Source of the DNA: Undaria pinnatifida
Lineage: Eukaryota > Sar > Phaeophyceae > Laminariales > Alariaceae
DNA length: 64,000 nt
NCBI GenBank assembly: GCA_012845835.1
Contig: JABAKD010000002.1
Coordinates: forward strand, 7,000,603-7,064,602
Reading direction: 5' to 3'
A program made the position numbers and the translations under genes. Positions 11,423 through 23,400 of the stretch are shown here, in pieces. The stretch's first letter is position 1. Every line of letters starts with the position of its first letter. The notes beneath the pieces are model-generated. The model was not told where the DNA came from. It saw only the letters and a program-made list of their open reading frames with translations, and did no database searches.

Positions 11423-14400
11423 CTTGTTCTTGTTGTTGTTCTTCTTGTTGTTGTTCTTGTTCTTGCTGCTGTCGGAACTCCTTCCTCCGTTCGAAATTAC
11501 GTATTATTTTTCCCGGAGAAAACTCGGAGCTGAATCATCTGAACATTTTATCCTCCCGTGGCGGCCGAATACCAACGCCTCTCGCATCTTGCTGGAACGT
11601 TGCAAAACCTCCAGCAGCTGAAATCATGAACTCTTATAATCATTTTCAAAGCTATAGGCGTGCCTTTTCCCCCAATCCACCCCCCCCTCGGTCGAACCCA
11701 GCCCGATCTGATCTCACTGCGGGTATATCTTACCACTCATGTTTTTGCACTACTGCACCGCAGTACCTAAACGACCCGGCGTGTCCTGTGAGGGTTCCCA
11801 GTTTTGCGCAACAGGGAAAATCCGAGGAAAATTCCACGAAAACCGACGAAACTTCAGCGAAACCCGAGGAATATTTTGCAGAATCCACTTTTGCGAAGGT
11901 TCCTTCTTTGCCCCAGAGAGAATCCGACGACAAGAATACCGCGAATTACGCTGTGGGGGTCTCACCACCCCAGGGAAATTCCGAGGAAGCTTCTGCCAAA
12001 TATCCTGTGCGGGCGCCGTTACCACAGAGAAAATCCGGGGAAATTCACGCGGAATCCACCAACGATGCAACAACGTCAGCAGCAGCAGCAACAACAGCAT
12101 CAGGAACGGAAGAAAGCGAGAAGCGCGTGATGGTGGCTCTGGCGGTCGGTGTGTTGAGCTCTAAGCCCGTATGCCGCCTGTATCACGAGGAGTGCCGCTA
12201 CCTGGCGGAATTGGCCGTGGAGGCGTTTCATGGGGCTCGGGGGCTCGGCGACGACGGTCGGGTAAGTGCGTGCACATCTGGTATACAAAGCACTACTTGG
12301 ACATAATCAAGAAAACGAGCAGTTTGTTGTTGATGTTGTTCTCACACCTACTCATCGCCATTACTCAGTGAGTGGTCACAGGACAGGTTGCAGTCAGTCT
12401 GGAGTGAAAAACAAAACGCCAGCAAAAAAAAACAAACCAAAAGTGTTAATATTTTATGTTTGTCATCCGAGAATATGCAGCATCCTTCCCGACGGCGGCG
12501 TCAGTCTACATATACGTATCATAGCTGAGTAGGGTGATATTGACAGGGTTCGCCGTGGAGGCGTTTGGAGGGGCTCGAGGGTTCGGCGACGACGGCCGAG
12601 TGAGTGCGTGCATTTGTACTCGACAAAGAAAATGAAAACGAATGCAACACGTTTTTATTTCTTGCGCACCGAGCGTACGTCGGTGGGTGTATGGTGGTTT
12701 AGTTTTTACTTCTCCTTAGCAGCAAAAACAACAACAACAACAAAAAATGAAGAAAAGAGCAGGCGGAGACAGTGTTTTTCCGATCTTCATCGGGGCAGCT
12801 TTCTCCGTCTTTGTTATGACATCATCGCGGTACTCCTTTTTCCTCCGCTAATTTCTCTTGGAACAACGCCCCCCACTCCCCCGCAGGTGGTATCGTGCGT
12901 TCGCCTCCTGCCGATGCTCGGTCCTTCTTGCGACAACAGCGAGGTAATCGAAAACGCCATTCTCCTGGAAACCCCACTACCACCGCCACCGTGTCCCCGT
13001 CCTTTCTCTACTCCCTTTTCCGGGCCCCATCAACCTCTGCCTGCGGGGACACGGCCGCAAGAACAGACTGCGAAAACGGCGGCAGCGACGGCTACAAGGG
13101 GTCCCCGCGGTTGGGCGGCGCTAGATGGACCAGTATCTGTGGCGCTTTTCGAAGCCTCCCTGCAGATGGAAACCCGGGACCCATTCGGTCCGGATGCTGA
13201 TTCGGGTCTTCAAGCTGATTTTTTCAGCGGTAAGCGAAGCCGCCTTCACCGATCATGTAAAGCATGTACGTACCAGTACCTGCTTTGAGGAGGCATCCTG
13301 CCCCAGGCGGTGGTCCTACCCATACTCCATTTCTTCCCTGTACTCGCCATTGCCCATTGGACCAGCACCAGTTGTCCCGCCCGAAAAAAATATTTACCTC
13401 TACCGTACCGCGACGTGCCTCGTGCATGATTCAAGCAATGCAGACCCCGATTCGTCGGGCTGGGATCAATCAGCCGCGAATCAAACCGTTTTGAGGCTCA
13501 AGATACGAGAATGGGCGGAAGACATGGCGATTTTTACGGCGTTGGGGTCGCATGTATCAACCCGGCGCTGTCGGGACAACATACTTGACACCTTGTATTA
13601 ACACATCTTATACTTCGAACTGCAACTATAGGAGTTGGGCAACACGCTCGTGGCATGACATTACCGGTGTAACACTCGTGCTGCAGTTCGCTCATCATTT
13701 AAAAAGCTTGTTGAGACCACGCTTCAAACAGTTGCTCGTTGTTCCTGAGTTCTGACAAAAGGGCTAAGGTCCAAATTCACCGAACACGAACCAGTTTACG
13801 ACTCGTGGTATGTTTTTTTAAGGCCAATAGCTAGGAAAACAGTACTGTATTTTCCACTCGCTCCACCTGGTGCGCCCACCCACCCTCCCCCGCGCTACAC
13901 GTAGATGCCAGTGATGGCACAGACAAGGACGTCGGCGGCAGTCACGGAGGGTGGACAGTGGGCAGTAGGGAGTTGCAAGAGCTTGAGGCTTTTGCGCGAG
14001 CCCTCGTCGATGTGGGGGTCGGGATCGTGGCATGCCAGAGGGTCATCCATCCGTATCTTAAGAGGCGGTTGTCGGAGAATGGAGTGTTGCCGCTGGAGCG
14101 ACTGTCTGCGCTCAACGTGGCCTCATTCCAGTCGGTAAGTATGCCCTGCTGCGGTAGGGGACATCCTTTATCGCTGATGTGATAAGGCGTCGTGCCGTGA
14201 GGTGTGAGAGAAAGGACGCAGGGGCACCAGCTTCCCTTGGAGACAGCACCGATCTCTTCCGGTAGATTTCGCATTGCTGGCGGGGAGTCATGATAAGCTC
14301 GAGGAGACAGGAAAGGAGGAGTGAGACCATGGGGGGCTGGGGCTCACAGAGTTCGTTTCCCCCCCCAGCATTGTGGCCGTGCCCTCTTCTGAACCCTTAT

Positions 14401-17400
14401 CTATGGAACGTACAAGGAACGTTCTCCTAGATGTTCTATATTCCTGTGGGTGCTCAAGGCGCTTACATCTATCTATCTTGTCCAGAGGAAGAACGTTCTA
14501 TTACCGAGAGCACTCTTGTGGTATCAGCTAGCTAGATTCCACGGGTTATCTTCTCCACTCAGAATATTCCGTGTAAGAGAATATTCTTGTGACCGAATCT
14601 ACTGACAGCTATACTGACACTCTACTACACTGGCGGGCCTCCTCAACTTCAACTTGAGGAGCTACCTGATACCCTTGGACCCGATGCCAAAACTACAGGG
14701 GTATTGGCTAGATGCCTAAGCCATGGCGTTGTACGTCGGGTTTACCCGATATTTTATTATCTCTGAAAAAGTGGGTCGTTGTGTGGGTATAAAGCTCCTC
14801 AAGCGGGGAAGGAGTCTCACAAAAGTTAGGGTGCTCTACCTCCGCATCATCGCGCGTCTAAAATACCCGCGTTATATTCATGTACCTGTGGCGTCGGGGG
14901 ACGTCTTATGGGATACTCTCGCGGGCTTACTACGGATACGTAGGCGTGTATAGTATTGTCCAGACTGACCGCTTCTGGGCGTGCACTGACGGAAAGCTAC
15001 TAGGCTTTAGTGTGGAATACCCGGCCCTATACACGCCCTTGACCGGTGCACGTTTTTCCTTGACGGACATGTCTCCTGACATATTTGCCATATACCCTCC
15101 GTGAACAAAAACGCCTACAAAAAGGTAACCGGCGCTAGACTGATCAGTTCTTGGCTGGGTCCGGGACCAATCGGAAGGGCGGATTTGGGCGCTGCGGGAC
15201 CAGTGACGATTCGACATCTTCATGGCCGGTCTTTCCTCGAGGTTGGATCGCCGAGCCGCGCAGAGTTGGCTTCCCTACGGTTAAGGTTCGTCTACACCGC
15301 CTACAACACGGCATCGGCGTGAGAGTAGCGAACTTTAAACAATGAGGTTTTACATTTTCATACATACCTGGCTTGACCCGACCCCTTGAGAATTTGATAA
15401 CTTCGAGATCCGACCCGATCCGGCCCGACTCGACCCGCGAGAACTTAAACACCTTCTGACCCGACCCGACCCGACCCGATCCGACCCGGGAACATTTTAA
15501 ACAGACACGACTCAAACCGAGAGATTTTGAACATCTTCCGACCCGACCCGACCTGACCTGAGCCGACCCGACCCGGCCTGTGATACTTTCCTGCGTTTAC
15601 GCATCCTTAATACCTGGACGATACGTGCGACCCCTCGGCAGCGTTGATACAAGCGCCGTGAGAAGACTGATGAGACCGGTGTCTACCTTGGTGTTGTGCG
15701 CTCCGGATAGACCCGCTTTGGATGAGCTCCAGGTGGGTAACGACTGGGTACGGCTCCATTGTTTCGCTAAAACGCTAGCCGGAGCCATGCCACGCTAGAG
15801 AAAGGTACGTCTGGGTCAGGGTTGTTTACGGGGTCACGACCAGACCCACGCATCGCGTTAGGAGGTGTTTGACTTATCATGGGTCGGGTCGGACCGGGAC
15901 CGGGCCAGGTGTTTAAAGTCTCACGGGTCGGGTCAAGTGCTGTTCAAATATCACAGGTCGAGTCGGGTTGGGTCAGGTCGGATGTTTTTCAAATTTCAAG
16001 GGTCAAGCCTAGTCCGGTCGGATCAGGCCAGAGATGTTGCAATTCTCACGGTTCGGGTCGGGTCGGGTCGGGTCGGGTCGGGTCGGGTCGGGTCGGGTCG
16101 GGTCGGGTCGGGTCGGGTCGGGTCGGGTCGGGTCGGGTCGGGTCGGGTCGGGTCGGGTCGGGTCGGGTCGGGTCGGGTCGGGTCGGGTCGGGTCGGATCG
16201 GGTCGGGTCGGGTCGGATCGGGTCGGGTCGGGTCGGGTCGGGTCGGGTCGGGTCGGGTCGGGTCGGGTCGGGTCGGGTCGGGTCGGGTCGGGTCGGGTCG
16301 GGTCGGGTCGGGTCGGGTCGGGTCGGGTCGGGTCGGGTCGGGTCGGGTCGGGTCGGGTCGGGTCGGGTCGGGTCGGGTCGGGTCGGGTCAGGTCAGGGAG
16401 TTTCCAAACCCTCATGGGTCGGATCACGTGGGATGCGGACAACCCATATTTTTCGCTGGTCAGTTTCGGGACAAGTGACCCGATCTGACCCGACCCGACC
16501 CGATCCGACCCATGAGGTTGGTCGGGTCGCGTAAGTGACCCGACCCGACTCGACCCACGAGGTTTGACCCCACCGGGTACGGCCAGAAATAATCAAACAA
16601 ACGGGTCTCTCTCCGCGTGAGGTTGTGATGGATGTTTTTTTGCACAAATAGAAAGGTTAACGTGGCGAAGGTGCACACACGGTGCATAAAACCGCTCAGC
16701 AAGGAACCGTACGGGGTGAAAGACAGTGAGACCACAACTCTCGATGTCACTCGCACCTCAACCAGTAAGGTTTGCACAGCACGAGGGCGAACAAGCGTTT
16801 ACCCGCCGTTAGACATGTGTGGTAGGTCACGAGGGGGCACCCCCACCTTCAGGGATGCTATCGCGTGGTCAGGTATGGCAAGGACTGGCGTCCGTGTTGG
16901 CGGTTGTTGTCTTGACCATGCAGTGGATAGTATATTCTAGGCGCTAGTATTGTGGAATTCGAATATCCTCGAAACGCAAGACAGGCTCGATTGAGCGCTA
17001 CCAGTACGAGCTCACGAGAGGCCAGCCCAAAGGTATAAAATTCCCGGATGCGACCCGAAATCCTCCTGCACTGCGGCATTCCCAACAGGTCACGACCGAA
17101 GGGCTGATGCGCGTTCTAACCCGCACGACTCTGGAAGGAGGGGTCGCCTTGGCCGGCGGCGGCTGCTGGGAGGTAAAGACGAGTGCAGTGTTGGTCACCT
17201 TTTGAAAGCAGAAGTTACGAGTGCGCCCAGCTAGACAGTCGGCAGCATCTTTCTTTGGCATCCTCCGGTGGATGGGCAAAAACGAAGAGTAAGCTCATCA
17301 CGCTTTCACGTATTTTCATCCGTGTATTCTGTCAATATAACTCCATTGCATTCGAAACCCAGCGCTAGCTGGCGTACCCTCCAGCTCCCGTGGCAACGGC

Positions 17401-20400
17401 AAACATCCACATCACCATTGCTCGGCAGCAGCAACAAAATTGACACACCACACAATCGTGGAATTGTGGCGAGCTTAAGCTCCATTTTTACCCATCTGAC
17501 TGAGGATACAAGCATTTGACTATGACAATCCGGGGTTACGGTAGGCATCGCAAGAAGACACGAACTACGTTTTAGTGCCCCCCCCGCAAGTTTTCGGCCT
17601 GTGCGAGCTAGTTTTTGCTTTTGCTGTTGCTGTTTGCGTGTCACCGCGGAATCATGTGGCAGCGCGTTGCGCAGATTCAATCGACAATAGAACGGGACAG
17701 CCGGAGACTGTTCATAGTATAATTGTGTAGCACTGTGTGCATCGCTCGCTAAAGAGGCGTCAACGTTCGTGGCAAGGACAAAAACTTCTCAATCGAAACC
17801 CACAAGCGCAAGCAAGTCAAAATTACTGTCAACGAGACCCGTCACCAGCGCGGGGGGTCTCATTCCGTAACCGAGAAGTTTCGCGTTTGTAGGACATGCT
17901 TATTTCATGCACGTCTGCCTGCGTTTGCTCCCACGGGTACAATTCAACGCATTTCACCACCTATCACTATTCTATGGCAACGTCAAAATTCGGTAGGTTC
18001 TTTACGGTGAGGTTTTTCCAATCGGGTCGGTGCGGTTCGGTGCGGTTACCGCACCGAACCGCACCGTAGGATACATGAAAACACCTAGCCGCACCGTAGC
18101 ATTTACGATTTTTGAAAACCGCGCCGAACCGCACCGTAGGATTTAAAATTTTAAAAAATCGCGCCGAACCGCACCGCAAGATTTTAACATTTTTGAAACC
18201 GCGCCGAACCGCACCGTAGGGTTAAAATTTTGTTAAAACCGCACCGAACCGCACCGTAGGATATAGCACAGCGCCGAACCGCACCGTAGGATTTAAATTT
18301 TTTTAAAACCGCGCCGAACCGCACCGTAGGATTTTGAAAATTTTAAAACCGCACCGAACCGCACCGTAGGATATAGCACAGCACAGAACCGCACCGTAGG
18401 ATTCACATTATCCGAAAACCGCACCGAACCGCACCGTAAGATTTCCGCTTTCTTAAAGCCGCACCGAACCGGACCGGAGGATTTTCGATTTGAAAAAACC
18501 CGTACCGTGCACGAACGGATAGCCGTAAAGAGCCCTGAAAACCCTGAAGTGTTGCGCGTCGCGGCTCATCTTCTCGATTACTTCCAAGCCCACCTATGCC
18601 GATTATGTTCGCGTACTCTCTTCACGAGCTTACCGTTGCCGCCCATACCCGTTCGATTTCTCGACACGTACCACCCCATCTCCGTCCGGTGCGGACATTT
18701 TCCGCGTAAAACAAAGGTCCACCTGTCCTCCCACCTCCGACAGCGGGCAGAGTGTCTACGGAAACCTCCGACAACAAGACCACCACCACCCACACGGACA
18801 ACAACACCACCACCGACGAGAACGCCACCACAATCAACATCAAGAACGTCACCACCACCACCACCACTACCACTACCACCTGCAACAACAGCGTCACCAC
18901 CGCCAAAGAAGACAACCTCTTTCGTTGTCCCCCCCGACCTCTCTGTACCACCTCCTCACACACGACTACCCCCACCGCCGACCGGACCAGGCCGTCGGCT
19001 TAGCCGGGGCGGTCGTCGAAGGTTCGACTCCCCGCCTCCACGTCCGCGTCCGACTGGAACTGCGAAAACAGAGATGATCGCGGAGCCGGTCGTTATCGAC
19101 GATTTTAGCTGTGGTAGTGGTGGCGATAGTGGTCGTAGTGTTGGCGGTGGCAGTGGTGGTGGTGGCGGAGGTGTCACGGTGGCTTTGGCGCGAAGTGGCT
19201 TAGCCGGCAGCGACAACGGCATCAACAGCTTGGGTGCGTGTGACAAGAACAACGGTACCGCATTGGCGAACGAGACGCAGGAGAAATGGGAACTCAAGGG
19301 GCAGAACAGACAGGAGGCCAACAAGCGGCAGACCAAACGGCACGAGTTTGGATGCTGTGCAAACGACTCCGGCTACGCCGTTGAAGCCGCCTCACGCCGC
19401 TACCACGACTTAGCATCTGCCGTCGAGAGGTTTTCTTCGTGCCTGGAGGCGTCAGTTTGCCGGCGGGGCGAAGTTGCTCCATTTTCGCCCCCCTCTGGCG
19501 GTGGAGGCGGGGAACACCCCCGTCATACGACAAGAGGCCCTGCCTGGGGTCATAATAGTGGCGGCAAGCTTTTACCCAGCGAGGTTTTACAAGCGGTAAA
19601 GAACGCTAACGGCACGTTTGGCAGCGAAGGTTTTCAAGTCGCAGAGAAAGCTAACAGTACCATCGGGAGCAAGACGTTGCAGGCGGCAAATAAAGTCAAC
19701 AGTTCCAGCGGCGGCGACGGTACCGGCAGCACAAGCACTGATAGCTTCCGCAGTGGAGGAGGAGGAGGGGGAGGCGGTGGTTGGGGCATGGGCGGAGTTG
19801 GACATGCTGTGGTAACAATGTCCCCTGGCACCCAGAGCGAAAGTGCCGACGATACGAAAAAACGAGAACAAGGTCCCTATACAGGCAGTCGATGCGACCG
19901 GGTCATGGGAGAGATCTCTCGGCCCAACGGCTGCCGACGGTACGATCACTGGGGGTGGACTACGATTAATGAAAGCGAGGCGGAATGGAGACAAGAAGCA
20001 AATGCGATTCCGTGTGTTGGCACCAACGATGACAGAAACTGCGATGGCTACGAGCAATCCAACTGTTTCGCCAGAGATGGTATCTCACGGCGCCTGTGGG
20101 GTTTGGATGAGGAGGGACAGGCATTGAAAGAGGTCGTCCGGTACGGGGAGAGGGGCGAGGGCGGAAGCACCTTACATGTGAGGAGGTTTTATCATGAGAG
20201 CAGGTTCTCAGCCATGTAGAGTGTAAATAATTGCGGCGCCTGGAGACACACTGGTTTGTCCTCGGGTCTGTAGGAATGCATGCTGCCACTCGAACCGTAA
20301 CATGTAACCGACATTGATAGTTGGGACTGCCACTGACCGAATATAGCGCATGCAACACCACTCTCTTTCTATTTACCCAGCGGGGTGTACAGCGATGATA

Positions 20401-23400
20401 GCCCCGAGCTCCTGCAAACTTCAGAAGTGGAGGTACGGAGTTGTGTTGTGCTCGCAGAATCGCGACGGCGCTATTTTGTCGCTGGCGCCGAGATCCTGCT
20501 GAGTTCAGAAATTGGTTTTAGTTTGTATCTTGTACGCGCCGAGTTACGGAGACACAAGAGTTCGACTTATTGTGTCTTTGCGACTCAGCGAGCACAAAAC
20601 ACCTCCACACCTAGATTTCTGGACCTAGCAGGAGCCCGAGGCCAGCATCACTGCACACCCGTTATCCCAAACACGCACCGCACTCGGTGACGTTCCCAGG
20701 TCTATATTTCGGATTACATGCTACGATTTGGGTAGAAACACGCACGCCTAAAATGTCAGTAGGAAACCCGAGGATATGCCAGTATGCCCCCAGACGTCAC
20801 ATCATGAAAATTACACACACACTAGTTTACGTTAGAAGTTCTGTATGCTTACGTCTACGACAGCCTGTGCGATGAATGGGTTTGCGCTTTGAACCTGGGA
20901 ACGTCATTGGCTGTGAGAGCATACAATATCACTCTGTTCCCTGTCGAGCCGTGTGTGCAGCGATGCTTGCCCCGGGCTCATGGTAAGTGCAGAAGTGGAG
21001 ATGTGTACAAGTGTTGTCCGCGCTGAGTCTCAAAGACGCGATATTTCCGAAGATTGTTCTTTTGTGACCCAGCGAGCTCAACACATCTCCACAGCTCCAT
21101 CCCTGAACCTAACAGAAGCCCGGGCCGGCATCGCCGCACACTCGTCTTGGTTGATTGACCCACATCATCAACAACTAAGGAAACAGTGATGTATTACATG
21201 CACTATAGTCAGGAACGTTCCCCGGTCTGTATTTCAGTTACATTTTATTGATCGGGTAGTAAACATGCACGGCTGCACGTCAGTAGAACGGAACTCGAGG
21301 ATATGCCAGGATGGCTCCGGACGTTATGACATGATAAGAGCATACATGAATTTACGTAAGGTGCTCTGCATGACTACCTCTACCACAGTCCATCGAACGA
21401 GTGGGTTTGTGATTTTGACTTGAAAACGTCACCGTCTGTAGCCCATACGGACACCACTCTGTTTTAATCTACCGAGCTGTGTAGCGATACTGATTCCGGG
21501 CTCCTGCTAAGTTCAGACTGAACGTGTGGACGGGTTTGGACCGCGCTGGGTCACAAAGACACAACGATCCAACATGTTGCGCCTTTTGCGACTTAGCGAG
21601 CACAACACACCTCCACGCCTCCACTCCTAAAGCTAGCCTGAGCTCGAGGCCAGCATCGGTGCACATCCGGCTCTGTAAAATGGGCTCAGATCAATAATAA
21701 GAGTAATAAGAGAGGAACACAGTGAGATCACATGCACCATGTAGTCGGTGACGTTCCTAAGTCTGTATTTCAATTGTAAGTACAAGGGTTCGAGTAGCAA
21801 AACGTGCATGCCTGCACATCAGTTGGAAACCGAGGGTGTGTCATCATGTCCCCAGATGCCACAGCAGGATAGCACACACGAGCGCCGGCAAGATATTCTG
21901 TATGGTTCCGTCTACACCAGTCTGTAGATATATATCACCCTGTTGACCCTGATAGCTACACTGTAGTTGTAAGGGGAGTCGCCGACCTATATCTTTAAAT
22001 GAGGACACACAACTCGTAATACGCGCGATCGGAGTATCACACACAGCTTGCAAAGATGAGTTTCGACGAAATCTTCGATCTCACAGCTGGAGTGTATTTT
22101 CATTTTTTATAATATATATTTTCCCGTGTGTTTTGACCCGGAAATATCCCCATCTATAGTGCTTACAATACCGCTCCGTTTCCGTTTGCCGAGCCGGGTT
22201 TGCTGTAATACTGGCTCTGGGCTCCTGCTAAGCTCATACGTGGATGTGTGCACGTGTCTCGTCCGCGCTGAGTCACGCAGGCATATCACTTTGACTTGCG
22301 TTTTTTTCTGCGACTCAGCTAGCACCTCCACACCTCCACTCCTCGATCTAGCAGAAGCCCGGGGCCAGCATCAATGCACGCCCGGCTCGGAAGATGGACT
22401 CAGATCAACGAGAAAGAGAGAAACCGAGTGATGTTGCGTACACCATGTGTAGTCGGTGGTGTTTCCAGGTCTGTTTTTCAGTTGTATGTCCCGGCTCGAG
22501 TAAACAACATGCATGCCTAAACATCACTAGTATACCCGGGGACATGCTGGTACGACCCCAGATGTCGCGGCGTGATATGTGCACGCACGGGTTAACGACC
22601 ATGCGCTGTACACAGCAAGCTTGTAAGATGAATGTGCTTGCGCTTTCGAAGAGGCTTATTGCGACTACAATCAAGTATTTGCACGAATTTCCTTCCAGAA
22701 TAACCATATTCGGGCGGGAGCGGAGGAAGCGGGTTCCATGGCTGCACCGTAACTGTGCCTACGCCACCCGAATCTGTACCGTACGAAATGGTTTGGCCTT
22801 TTTTTTGCGAGCAAAACAAGGCATGCTCGGTGGCGGGAAGAGGGAGAAGCGTGGTGCCTGCTATGTGGCCTCGGGTGTGAGTTACGAATAGGGGAGGAGA
22901 GGGCTAGGGAAAACACGCAAGGATCATAAACGGGATGAGAAAAATAGTAAGAAGACATTTCAACTTTTCGTACAAGTAGTTCATGCGCACGGCGGAGGTG
23001 CAGCTAGCAAGGGATCAAGCACCCGCTTTTCACTTCCTGCGCGCAAACAAGGCTCTGTCGGCAGTGCCTCTTCGATAACCGAGACGTACGTCCCCAATGC
23101 CGAACAAGCCATTTTCCTGGGGGGGGGTTCTTGAGTATCATACGAGGTACAAATAAACAGACGTGAAACCCTCAAGGAGGCATGCTACTAAAAAGTACGG
23201 TGGGGGTTCACCTGGGTTTTTTCAAGGCTCATCGCTTGGGCTGAGCTCTATGACACATGCTGCGGAAAAAGGTGCACGCCATTTTTTCGAGAGACGGCTT
23301 CTCCCTTAAATTCGACGCGTGGTACGATAGAGGTGCACCACTTTTTTTTCTTTCAAGGGTCCTCAATTTTTTTGGGGGGCTTAAGACACCTCTCGTAACC

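Noticed and set aside
11284-11620. Poly-Cys or poly-Leu protein
   Set aside because: Frames through the (TTG)n microsatellite; the coding part begins only at 11764.
15865-16534. Open frames of 139-207 codons reading RVGSG or RPDPT repeats
   Set aside because: They are translations of the (GGGTC)n array in both directions; the same frames appear at every GGGTC element.
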